NCBI GenBank assembly: GCA_946056455.1
Contig: CAMGJS010000023.1
Location: 1-9,628 of the forward strand
Source of the DNA: an uncultured Clostridia bacterium
GTDB lineage: Bacteria; Bacillota; Clostridia; Oscillospirales; Ruminococcaceae
Direction of reading: 5' to 3'
DNA length: 9,628 nucleotides
Both the position numbers and the translations under genes were made by a program. This document shows positions 1-6,485 of the stretch, in pieces. Position 1 is the first letter of the stretch, and every line of letters begins with the position of its first letter. A model generated the notes under the pieces. It did no database searches, was not told the DNA's origin, and worked only from the letters and a program-made list of their open reading frames with translations.

Positions 1-15
1 AAATCAGGGAGTGAA

Positions 16-198
16 ATGTGTATGGAAAAAAAGTCTGTTCACGGTGTTATCTCGACCGTATTTAAAGCACTCACTCTGGCAATGGGGGTTGCCGTTGTGG
101 TGCTGTCCTGCCTTGACAGCCTTGAACCCAATGTTGCGATGGTTCTTTTAGGTATAGGTCTTGCAAGCGCAGGAGTGGCTATGCTTGATAAAAATTAA
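16..198 (+). CDS. Small two-helix membrane protein of unknown function
   Basis: A 60-residue protein that I do not recognise. After a short charged N-terminus (MEKK) it has two hydrophobic stretches, at about residues 13-32 and 38-55, joined by a short loop (CLDSLEPN), and it ends in DKN. This suggests a helical hairpin in the cytoplasmic membrane. An AGGGAG ribosome binding site at 6-11 lies 4 bases before the ATG at 16 and 10 bases before a second in-frame ATG at 22. The second start would give a 58-residue protein beginning MEKK and may be the real one. Its promoter is outside the window. The gene is followed by a hairpin at 221-250, then by the flavoprotein pair on the same strand. The function is unknown; a holin or small stress protein would be a guess. 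Confidence 0.6.
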   Translation: MCMEKKSVHGVISTVFKALTLAMGVAVVVLSCLDSLEPNVAMVLLGIGLASAGVAMLDKN

Positions 199-220
199 CT
201 TCCTTCTTAATAAATACAAA

Positions 221-250
221 ACCGCATACGGCATTAAGGCTGTATGCGGT
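221..250. terminator. Perfect hairpin with a T-rich tail on the minus strand only
   Basis: ACCGCATAC at 221-229 pairs perfectly with GTATGCGGT at 242-250, and a G-T wobble plus two further pairs close a six-base loop. It sits just after the stop of the small membrane protein, where a plus-strand terminator would be expected, yet plus-strand sequence continues GAGTATAG with no T run. On the minus strand the stem is followed by TTTTGTATTTATT, which looks like a terminator tail. It could be a bidirectional terminator that is weak on the plus strand, or an RNA structure in the leader of the flavoprotein genes. Confidence 0.5.
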
Positions 251-298
251 GAGTATAGTTAAAGGGAATATTTTGCTGTTTTGGGAAAAGGAGAAAAA

Positions 299-811
299 AT
301 GAAAAAAATCTTACTTGTAAACACGCTCCCTGAGAACGACTTGTCGGTATCGAATGTTGTTCAGGCTCTTGAAAGCGAAGATAACAAGGTGCAGGTATTT
401 TACGCTTATGAAAAAAACTTTCGCCCCTGCGTTGGTTGTAATGTTTGCTGGCTCATAACTCCGGGAGTGTGTTCTCAGCGTGACGGCTATGACGAGCTTT
501 TAAAAGCCTATCTTGCGAACGATGCCGTCATTTTTCTTTCGGGGACAACGCTGAATTTTGTGGATTGCAAAATGAAGAATATTATCGACCGTATGTTGCC
601 TCTTGTAACTATGGGAATACATATAGTGGACGGTCAGTGCCGTCATATTCCGAGATACGACAAAAAGTTCCGTTTCGGGCTTGTTTACAGCGGTGTTGCC
701 GACAACGAATATCTTAACTACTGGATGGAGCGTGTTACGCTGAATTTCGGCGGAGAAAGCCTTGGCGCTTATCCCGTTTCGGATGTAAAGGGGGTATCTG
801 CGTGCATTTAG
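299..811 (+). CDS. Flavodoxin-fold (NADPH-dependent FMN reductase/iron-sulfur flavoprotein-like) protein
   Basis: This 170-residue protein belongs by pattern to the NADPH-dependent FMN reductase/WrbA-like flavodoxin family. It begins with a hydrophobic beta strand (KKILLVN) and carries a cysteine cluster at C44, C47, C50 and C58 (CVGCNVC, then GVC). In this family that spacing marks the substrate-side loop and in some members binds a 4Fe-4S cluster. A strand with AVIFLSGTTLNF follows at about 76-87. The usual N-terminal flavin phosphate loop (GSPR..SNT type) is degenerate here (NTLPENDLSVSN), so FMN binding by this protein alone is uncertain. I chose ATG 299 because AAAAGGAG at 286-293 lies 5 bases before it; a longer frame from TTG 281 would run through this site. 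The last 10 bases overlap the next gene, which implies translational coupling. It is probably a cytoplasmic redox protein; the substrate is unknown. Confidence 0.78.
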   Translation: MKKILLVNTLPENDLSVSNVVQALESEDNKVQVFYAYEKNFRPCVGCNVCWLITPGVCSQRDGYDELLKAYLANDAVIFLSGTTLNFVDCKMKNIIDRMLPLVTMGIHIVDGQCRHIPRYDKKFRFGLVYSGVADNEYLNYWMERVTLNFGGESLGAYPVSDVKGVSACI

Positions 812-1476
812 TAATAATAAGCGGTGCTACAAGACCGCAACCAAAAAGCAATACCGCAAAAATTATCGCCGCCTTTCAGAAAGGCTTTGAGGAAAACGGA
901 AACACGACGGAGGTATGGTATCTTTCGGACAGAAAGCAATGGGATAACGCTAAGAATGCCTTTGAAAGCAACGAGCATATTCTCATAGCTTTTCCTCTTT
1001 ATGCGGAGAACATTCCGGGTATTATGCTTGAATTTCTGTCAGGATTGAAGCCGAAGCATAATTCCCATACAAAGCTTGCGTTTATTATTCAGGGCGGATT
1101 TCCCGAAGCGTGCCAGAGCCGTTGTTGCGAGGCATATTTAAAAATGCTCCCCGCTCAGCTCGGTTGCGAATATGCAGGAACGCTTATAAAAGGGGATATG
1201 TTCGGATTGGGTATGGTTGACGATAAAAACCGCGAGAAAATGCTTGCTCCGTTTGTTGAAATGGGCAGACATTTTGCTGAAAAATCCTGCTTTGAAAAAT
1301 ATGTTGCGGACGCTTTTGCGACTCCCGAATATATGCCTGAAAAGCAGATACGGATGTTCAATATGATAGGAAGGCATATTTCAAAATTTTTTATGGGCTC
1401 TATCGCAAAAAAGCTTGGGTGCAAGGGAAATCTCTACGACAAACCCTATGAAAGCAGTGTAAATAATCCCGTATAA
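802..1476 (+). CDS. Flavodoxin-fold NAD(P)H-dependent oxidoreductase-like protein
   Basis: A 224-residue cytoplasmic protein of the flavodoxin/NAD(P)H-dependent oxidoreductase type. After strand VIISGA comes a flavin phosphate-binding loop resembling SGxxRxxxxSNT (residues 7-18). The segment FPLYAENIPGIMLEFL (64-79) matches the Y-x3-IPG pattern where these proteins contact the flavin ring, and FIIQGGFPE (94-102) looks like the next flavin loop. It lacks the CxxCxxC cluster of its partner but has scattered cysteines (C104, C108, C109, C122). The start is GTG at 802, with AAAGGGGG at 787-794 seven bases upstream, and it overlaps the preceding stop by 10 bases. The overlap and the complementary motifs suggest that the two products work together, possibly as a heterodimer. 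That is inference. No clear hairpin terminator follows before the next promoter at 1499. Confidence 0.75.
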   Translation: MHLVIISGATRPQPKSNTAKIIAAFQKGFEENGNTTEVWYLSDRKQWDNAKNAFESNEHILIAFPLYAENIPGIMLEFLSGLKPKHNSHTKLAFIIQGGFPEACQSRCCEAYLKMLPAQLGCEYAGTLIKGDMFGLGMVDDKNREKMLAPFVEMGRHFAEKSCFEKYVADAFATPEYMPEKQIRMFNMIGRHISKFFMGSIAKKLGCKGNLYDKPYESSVNNPV

Positions 1477-1481
1477 ATTTT

Positions 1482-1566
1482 CTTTTGTTTTTGTCGCATT
1501 GACAGCAGTATCAATTAGGACTATACTGACTATATATAGCATTTTAAACGACAATAAAAACAAAAG
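1482..1566. repeat. Imperfect inverted repeat flanking the kinase promoter
   Basis: CTTTTGTTTTTGTCG at 1482-1496 is the reverse complement of CGACAA...AAACAAAAG at 1549-1566, apart from a three-base insertion (TAA) in the second arm. The arms bracket the -35/-10 promoter at 1499-1527. The downstream arm lies in the leader just before, and touching, the ribosome binding site of the kinase gene. The arms may be operator half-sites for autoregulation, or simply A/T-rich coincidence anchored on CGACAA. Confidence 0.4.
1499..1527 (+). promoter_or_regulatory. Sigma-A-type promoter for the two-component system
   Basis: A perfect -35 box TTGACA at 1499-1504 is followed after exactly 17 bases by TATACT at 1522-1527, which differs from the consensus -10 by one base. 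Transcription would start near 1534, giving a leader of about 45 bases before the kinase ATG at 1579. The leader begins near a CTATATATAG palindrome at 1530-1539. This is the strongest promoter-like sequence in the window. Confidence 0.85.
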
Positions 1567-1578
1567 AGGTAACAGCTT

Positions 1579-2883
1579 ATGTTGCGAATGGAAATAGCCT
1601 TGTTTCTGGTTCTGGCTTTTGTGGCATTCTTTTATTTTTCGGCTGAAAAAGAGCATGCGGCATTGCACAGAACCTTTTCTTTATTGCTTGTATGCGTGCT
1701 TGTGCATCTTGGGCTTGACGGTATAACGGTCTATACGGTGAATAATCTCAATACGGTGCCGAAGCTTCTTAACGACGCCGTTCACCGATTATTTCTCGGC
1801 AGTATGGTGTTTGTGATTTATCTTTTTTATCAGTATATCGCTATTCTTGTTGAAGAAGAAACGGGAAAACCTCGCAGACTTGATATTCCTGCAAAAATAT
1901 TTCTTGCAATAGCGGAGCTTTGCAATTTTCTTCTGCCCGTTTCTTACACGGTGACAGAAAAGGGCAACTATTCATCGGGATATTTTATGCTTGTTCCTTA
2001 TGGTGCGGTTATATTCTATCTTATTCTTTGCGCAGGACTTCTTTTAATAAACCGCAGACAGATAGACAAAAAGAAAAAATCCGTTATCGGAATTGCTCTT
2101 ACTATCGAATTTATCGTGTGTATTTTGCAAGGACTTAATCACACCTGGCTCATAAGCGGTATGGGAATTACCCTTATGACGCTTGCGTTCTATCTTACTC
2201 TTGAAAATCCCGAGACGCTCCGTTCTGAACTGACGGAGCAGAAAATATCAATGCTTTATCTTAAAAGCCAGGTAAATCCGCATTTTTTATATAATACCAT
2301 TGACACAATCCGTATTCAGGCTCAGCTTAACAAAGATGTGAAAGTTGCGGAGCTTCTTATGCGGCTTGTTGATTTTTTCCGTCTAAGCGTAAAGATAGAC
2401 CGCCCCATAGTTACCCTTGACGATGAAATCGAACTTCTTGAAGCCTATACGGAGCTTATGTGCTATCGTTATCCCGATTTGAATGTAAGTTATGATACAG
2501 ACCCCGATTTGGGCGGAGCTCAGGTGCCTAACTTTATTCTTCAACCCATTGTTGAAAACAGCCTTATTCACGGTCTTAAAAATAAAGGCTATCGGGGAGA
2601 TGTTACTATTTCAGCCAAAAAAACAGAGAACGACAAGCTTGAAATAAGCGTCAGCGACACGGGCAGCGGTTTTGATGAGGGCAAAAAAGCGGAAATAGAC
2701 GAAATGCTTCGCGGATATGCAAAACAACCGCCTAAACTCAGCGGAAACAGTATAGGTATTCTTAATGTTCAGAAAAGAATAAAACTGCTCTGCGGCAGAG
2801 AATACGGCCTGTCTTATACCGAAAACGAAACGGGCGGAGTGACGGCACATATTCTTCTGCCTTTAAAGGAGGAGATAGAATGA
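1579..2883 (+). CDS. Multi-span sensor histidine kinase, LytS/YesM type (His_kinase family)
   Basis: A 434-residue membrane histidine kinase. The first 210 residues are almost all hydrophobic, with about six or seven membrane spans (near 4-20, 32-50, 70-91, 105-121, 135-156, 168-184 and 190-207). There is no large extracytoplasmic domain and no evident HAMP domain, so it probably senses a membrane-borne or small signal. The cytoplasmic part has the His_kinase (PF06580-type) phosphoacceptor motif SQVNPHFLYNTID, with His235. The ATP-binding domain follows, with the N box around PIVENSLIHG (Asn327), the G box DTGSGF (Asp360) and the second glycine motif GNSIGILNVQKRI (389-401). Key residues are intact. 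The start ATG has AAGAGG at 1564-1569, 8 bases upstream, and a strong promoter at 1499-1527. It overlaps the regulator gene by ATGA. Proteins of this family usually phosphorylate an AraC-type partner, and one follows directly. The ligand is unknown. Confidence 0.92.
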   Translation: MLRMEIALFLVLAFVAFFYFSAEKEHAALHRTFSLLLVCVLVHLGLDGITVYTVNNLNTVPKLLNDAVHRLFLGSMVFVIYLFYQYIAILVEEETGKPRRLDIPAKIFLAIAELCNFLLPVSYTVTEKGNYSSGYFMLVPYGAVIFYLILCAGLLLINRRQIDKKKKSVIGIALTIEFIVCILQGLNHTWLISGMGITLMTLAFYLTLENPETLRSELTEQKISMLYLKSQVNPHFLYNTIDTIRIQAQLNKDVKVAELLMRLVDFFRLSVKIDRPIVTLDDEIELLEAYTELMCYRYPDLNVSYDTDPDLGGAQVPNFILQPIVENSLIHGLKNKGYRGDVTISAKKTENDKLEISVSDTGSGFDEGKKAEIDEMLRGYAKQPPKLSGNSIGILNVQKRIKLLCGREYGLSYTENETGGVTAHILLPLKEEIE

Positions 2884-3614
2884 AAAAACTGCGCGTGCTT
2901 CTTGTTGACGATGAAGTTATGATACGAGAAGGCTTCAAACGGCTGTTTGACTGGGAAGCTCACGGGTGCGAAGTCATAGGCGAGGCGGCAGACGGTATGG
3001 AGGCTCTGGCAAAGCTTGACGCTCTTAACCCCGACATCGCCGTTATGGACATCAACATTCCCATTATGAACGGTCTTAAAGTCATTCAGATGTCAAGGCT
3101 CAAACACCCTGACACCGCCTTTATAATCGTTTCGGGATACGATGATTTTTCCTATTGCCGTGAGGCGTTAAGACTTCAGATAACCGATTATATTCTTAAA
3201 CCCGTCAACTATGAGGAATTTGGGATATGTATTGACAATCTTAAAATCGCCCTTTTTCAGCGTGAGATTTCAGAAAACGAAAATCCTGAAGAGGAGAGAG
3301 CAATTTACGGTATCACAAGATTTATTCAGGAACATTCTGCCGAGGATATAAGCCTTTCTGTGCTGTCCGATGAATTTCATCTCAACCCTCAATATATAAG
3401 TCAGCTTTTTAAAAACGAGATAGGCGTGAATTTTCTTACATATCTCACAAGTATCCGTATGGAGCAGGCGAAAAAGCTTCTGTTGACGACTTCTCTTTCG
3501 ATTACGGAAATTTCAGAGCGTTCGGGATATAAAGATTACAGAGTGTTCACAAAGGTGTTCAAAAAATCGGAGGGTATAACGCCGTCGCAATATCGGCGAG
3601 ACTTTTTGCAGTAA
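2880..3614 (+). CDS. Response regulator with AraC-type DNA-binding domain (YesN type)
   Basis: A 244-residue cytoplasmic transcription regulator. Its N-terminal receiver domain (1-125) has the acidic pair D10/D11, the phosphoacceptor Asp57 (AVMDINIP), Ser85 and Lys107 (ILKPVN), all in the normal places. A short linker leads to an AraC/XylS helix-turn-helix domain at about 140-243. Its typical signatures are LSDEFHLNPQYISQLFKNEIG (162-182) and SITEISERSGYKDYRVFTKVFKK, followed by G-x-TPSQYRR. It is shorter than many YesN proteins because the linker is short. The ATG overlaps the kinase stop (ATGA), with AAAGGAGG at 2865-2872 seven bases upstream, so the pair is co-transcribed and translationally coupled. 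It is presumably phosphorylated by the upstream kinase. Its targets are not evident; no transporter gene sits next to it, and it may regulate its own promoter. Confidence 0.92.
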   Translation: MKKLRVLLVDDEVMIREGFKRLFDWEAHGCEVIGEAADGMEALAKLDALNPDIAVMDINIPIMNGLKVIQMSRLKHPDTAFIIVSGYDDFSYCREALRLQITDYILKPVNYEEFGICIDNLKIALFQREISENENPEEERAIYGITRFIQEHSAEDISLSVLSDEFHLNPQYISQLFKNEIGVNFLTYLTSIRMEQAKKLLLTTSLSITEISERSGYKDYRVFTKVFKKSEGITPSQYRRDFLQ

Positions 3615-3618
3615 AAAC

Positions 3619-3656
3619 AAAAACAGATGTATGCAAGAACATACATCTGTTTTTTT
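3619..3656. terminator. Bidirectional intrinsic terminator between convergent genes
   Basis: An 11-base perfect stem, ACAGATGTATG at 3623-3633 with CATACATCTGT at 3640-3650, has a six-base loop. Six T residues follow on the plus strand and an A-rich run precedes it, so it also ends with a T run when read on the minus strand. It lies between the stops of the response regulator (3614) and the chemoreceptor (3673) and can end both transcripts. Confidence 0.92.
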
Positions 3657-3672
3657 GATGTGATTTTAGAGT

Positions 3673-5508
3673 TTAAGTCCTGAACTTTGAAACCTCTCTT
3701 TGAAGTATTCCCGCCTGAGTTTTAAGATGATTGCTCGAAGCGGCGCTTTCTTGTGCCGACGCTGAATTTGACTGAATGGTGTTTGTGATATGTTCAAGAC
3801 CTGTGTTTATCTCGTTTATCGCTATTGCCTGTTTCTGTGAAGCCTCTGAGATATTCTTCATAAGGTGAGCAAATTCGCTTACCGACTCGTCGATAACGCT
3901 GAACGACTGCTCTGTTTCTTCAACCGTCTTTGAACCGTGGTTAACGGCAAGACTGCTCTTTTCAATAAGCTGCATCGTTTCCTTTGCCGCCTCAGACGAA
4001 CGAGCCGCAAGAGTTCTTACTTCATCGGCTACAACGGCAAAGCCTTTTCCTGCCGAGCCTGCTCTTGCCGCCTCGACAGCGGCGTTAAGAGCGAGAATGT
4101 TTGTCTGGAACGCAATATCCTCGATAATTCCGACAATTTTCTGAATTTCATCGGAGGTTGCCTTTATCTCGTCCATTGACCTTGTCATTTCCTTTATTGT
4201 TTCGCCGCCCGTTGTGATACTTCCGACAACGCCCTCCATAAGCTTTGTCGCCTTTGCTGTATCTTCGCTGTTGCGCTCGACTGTTGCTTTGATGTCAGCT
4301 GTCATAGAGTTTATCTGTTCGATAGCCGCCGCCTCGTTTGATGCGTTGTCGGCAAGAAGCTGAGCGCCCGAAGAAAGCGCGCCCGAACCGTTGAGCACCT
4401 GCGCTCCGACAGCGTTTATATTGGTCATTGTGGCTTTAAGATTTTCGCTTATTCCGTCAAGAGAATGTTTTATTCCCACAAAATCGCCCGAATACTTTAC
4501 CTTGCTCTTAACGGCGAGGTTGCCTTCGGAAAGCTCTGAAAGAACATAGTCTATGTCACTTATGTAAAGAGAAAGCGCCTCGACAGTTTTTGAAAGGGAC
4601 TCGGTAAGAAGCTGTGTTTCATCGCCTCTGTGGCTTTCCTCACATTCTGAAGAAAGGTCGCCCTCGGCAAGCTTCGCAAGTCTTTCCGCCGCGTTCGCAA
4701 GGGGCTTTGCTATGGTGGTAGCTACACCGTATGCGGTTATCGAAACTGACGCCATACAAATTACAAAGATAATCGCAACCGTTATCAACAGCTTGAAAAA
4801 TGATTTAAAAATATCCGAATACGCTCCCACATATACGGCATAAAGTCCGCTTTCGCCTATTTCTGCCGAGCATACGAGAGATTTTTCACCGAACAGACCG
4901 CAATACGCTTTAAACGGTTCGCCGTTTTCGGATATTGTGCCGATAATATTTTCTAAGCCGAAATCCTTTTCAACGGTCATTTTTTCGCTTATATCCGATG
5001 AGGTCACTACGATGTTTCCGTCTTTATCGGTGATGAAAACAACCTCATTTTCATTTTCCGACATTCCCGAAAGATAAGCGCCGAGATAGTCGTATTCAAG
5101 CTCGCCTAAAATTATGCTTGCGCCGTTGTTGTATGCGGCAAGGGTAACTGTCTCTCCGTCGGGGTTTTTAACGGCGGGAAGAAAAGTCATTCCGCCTTTT
5201 TCTATCGAGGAGATAATCTTGTCATAGTCCGAAAGGTCGTATCTGTTCTCTGAAAGATAAGAAACACATTCAAAGGTGAGGTCGCCTTCATCGCTTACCT
5301 CCGCTTCGGCGATGCTTTCTGAAATATAGTCGTATTCGCCTTCAAGAGAAGAAGAAATGCTCTGAGATATGTTTGTTCCAAGTCTTACCGCGTCATTGAA
5401 TGTAAGCTTGTATGCTCCTGTCAGACATACGGTGATAAGCAATAACCCCAGTGCAAAAACGCTTGCTATGCAATAACGCATAAGTCTTTTTCTAAGTGTT
5501 GTTTTCAT
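3673..5508 (-). CDS. Methyl-accepting chemotaxis protein with extracytoplasmic sensor domain
   Basis: A 611-residue transmembrane chemoreceptor. Membrane span one is at about 12-33, followed by an extracytoplasmic sensor of about 200 residues (35-235) containing VVFITDKDGNIVVTS (156-170), a pattern typical of Cache/PAS-like folds. Span two is at about 237-262. HAMP comes next (about 263-315), then a second HAMP-like segment (ISDIDYVLSELSEGNLAV, 316-333). The long coiled-coil signalling domain occupies about 370-605. Its conserved hairpin tip is intact (463-501, with AFQTNILALNAAVEAARAG then GKGFAVVADEVRTLA). No C-terminal CheR-binding pentapeptide is seen; the protein ends KFRT. The start has AAAGGA at 5517-5522 (minus strand), 8 bases upstream. 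It begins 17 bases after the stop of the patatin gene, so the two are probably one operon. It would signal through CheA/CheW encoded elsewhere; there are no motility genes here. Confidence 0.95.
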   Translation of the reverse strand: MKTTLRKRLMRYCIASVFALGLLLITVCLTGAYKLTFNDAVRLGTNISQSISSSLEGEYDYISESIAEAEVSDEGDLTFECVSYLSENRYDLSDYDKIISSIEKGGMTFLPAVKNPDGETVTLAAYNNGASIILGELEYDYLGAYLSGMSENENEVVFITDKDGNIVVTSSDISEKMTVEKDFGLENIIGTISENGEPFKAYCGLFGEKSLVCSAEIGESGLYAVYVGAYSDIFKSFFKLLITVAIIFVICMASVSITAYGVATTIAKPLANAAERLAKLAEGDLSSECEESHRGDETQLLTESLSKTVEALSLYISDIDYVLSELSEGNLAVKSKVKYSGDFVGIKHSLDGISENLKATMTNINAVGAQVLNGSGALSSGAQLLADNASNEAAAIEQINSMTADIKATVERNSEDTAKATKLMEGVVGSITTGGETIKEMTRSMDEIKATSDEIQKIVGIIEDIAFQTNILALNAAVEAARAGSAGKGFAVVADEVRTLAARSSEAAKETMQLIEKSSLAVNHGSKTVEETEQSFSVIDESVSEFAHLMKNISEASQKQAIAINEINTGLEHITNTIQSNSASAQESAASSNHLKTQAGILQREVSKFRT

Positions 5509-5525
5509 TTGTATCGTCCTTTCGT

Positions 5526-6368
5526 CTATCTGAGATATTCTTTGACTTTGTCAAGATATTTTTCCCCTGCTTTTCTGCCTGACTGATAAACTCTTTCAAG
5601 CTCATCGGGGTCGTGCACGACTGCTTTTATATTAAGCGGACTTTCTGGTCTTATCACAAGAATTTTTCCGCTTTTTTCAAGCTTTTCAATGCAGGAAAGC
5701 GTTTTATTATACATAATGTGTCTTTTTTCGACAGCTTTTAAAAGAGCAGGCTTGTCTCTCATCGTTATTCTCATAATCGGCAGGAATTTGTTCGGCTTTT
5801 TGACAAAACCATAGGGCTGGGTGAGTATCACGACAAGCTTGTCATAGCCTCTGTTTATCATAAACTTAACGGGAATAGAGTCTGTTGTTCCGCCGTCCGA
5901 CAGAGAATACTTGCCGATATTGACATATCTTGTAACAAGCGGCATTGCCGCCGACGCTCTTATCCATTCAATATCGTTTCTGCCGCCGTCGCTGCATTTG
6001 TGATATATGGGCTTTCCCGTGTCGACATCGGTTGCTACGACATAGAATTCCATAGGATTGTTTTTGAAGGTCTCGGCGTCAAAAACATCAAGCTCTTCGG
6101 GGATTTTTCTGTAACAGAAGTCCGCTCCGTAAATATCGCCCGTTTTTATAAGAGAACGAAAGCTTGCATATTCGGGGTGAGTGCAGTATTTTTTGTTGTA
6201 TCTTACCCCTCTGCCTATCTGCTTTGATTTATAATTGCAACCGAAGACCGCTCCCGCCGATACTCCCACAGCGCCGTCGAATTCAATTCCGTTTTCCATA
6301 AAGACATCCATAATCCCTGCGGAAAACATTCCGCGCATAGAGCCGCCCTCTAAAACAAGACCTTTCAT
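5526..6368 (-). CDS. Patatin-like phospholipase family protein (YjjU/RssA-like)
   Basis: A 280-residue predicted serine acyl hydrolase of the bacterial patatin family, acting on lipids or acyl esters. The oxyanion-hole motif is LEGGSMRGMFSAG (residues 6-18) and the nucleophile elbow is GVSAG with Ser37. The catalytic Asp lies in SDGG (Asp158), completing the Ser-Asp dyad. It has no signal peptide or membrane span, so it is probably cytoplasmic or membrane-peripheral. I chose ATG 6368 because AGAGG lies 7 bases upstream and the protein then starts MKGLVLEGG as in relatives; an in-frame ATG at 6410 would add 14 residues but lies upstream of this site and close to the -10 box. It is the first gene of a likely operon with the chemoreceptor 17 bases downstream. 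A promoter at 6399-6427 (minus strand) fits. The substrate is unknown. Confidence 0.92.
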   Translation of the reverse strand: MKGLVLEGGSMRGMFSAGIMDVFMENGIEFDGAVGVSAGAVFGCNYKSKQIGRGVRYNKKYCTHPEYASFRSLIKTGDIYGADFCYRKIPEELDVFDAETFKNNPMEFYVVATDVDTGKPIYHKCSDGGRNDIEWIRASAAMPLVTRYVNIGKYSLSDGGTTDSIPVKFMINRGYDKLVVILTQPYGFVKKPNKFLPIMRITMRDKPALLKAVEKRHIMYNKTLSCIEKLEKSGKILVIRPESPLNIKAVVHDPDELERVYQSGRKAGEKYLDKVKEYLR

Positions 6369-6398
6369 ATAAAAACCTCTTTTTAAGAATATAATGAT

Positions 6399-6427
6399 AT
6401 TATATACCAAAAATCATTTTCAGTCTA
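6399..6427 (-). promoter_or_regulatory. Promoter for the patatin-chemoreceptor operon
   Basis: Read on the minus strand, TAGACT (6422-6427, four of six consensus -35 bases) is followed after 17 bases by a perfect TATAAT -10 box (6399-6404). The start would lie near 6392, giving a leader of about 25 bases. Its -35 overlaps the -35 of the divergent promoter by two bases. Confidence 0.7.
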
Positions 6428-6454
6428 TACATTTGCAAAAAAATATGCTATAAT
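6426..6454 (+). promoter_or_regulatory. Promoter for the TPM-domain protein gene
   Basis: TATACA at 6426-6431 (four of six consensus -35 bases) is followed after 17 bases by a perfect TATAAT at 6449-6454. The start would lie near 6461, and GGGGGAG at 6474-6480 sits 5 bases before the ATG at 6486. It is divergent from, and overlaps at the -35, the patatin operon promoter. Confidence 0.72.
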
Positions 6455-6485
6455 AATGTAAAATTTTAAAAAAGGGGGAGATTTT

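Noticed and set aside
281..298. TTG start 18 bases upstream for the first flavoprotein
   Set aside because: The extension MGKGEK is only the translated ribosome binding site; ATG 299 has AAAAGGAG at ideal distance.
1138..1668. Minus-strand frames opposite the second flavoprotein and the kinase start
   Set aside because: They are antisense to confidently assigned genes, with no recognisable domain, and one crosses the strong plus-strand promoter.
3673..5508. Chemoreceptor as evidence of a motility locus
   Set aside because: No che, fli or mot genes are in the window, and isolated chemoreceptor genes are common in clostridia.
6369..6410. Extended start at 6410 for the patatin gene
   Set aside because: That ATG lies beside the -10 box, upstream of the likely transcription start, and the shorter form begins with the family-typical MKGLVLEGG after an AGAGG site.
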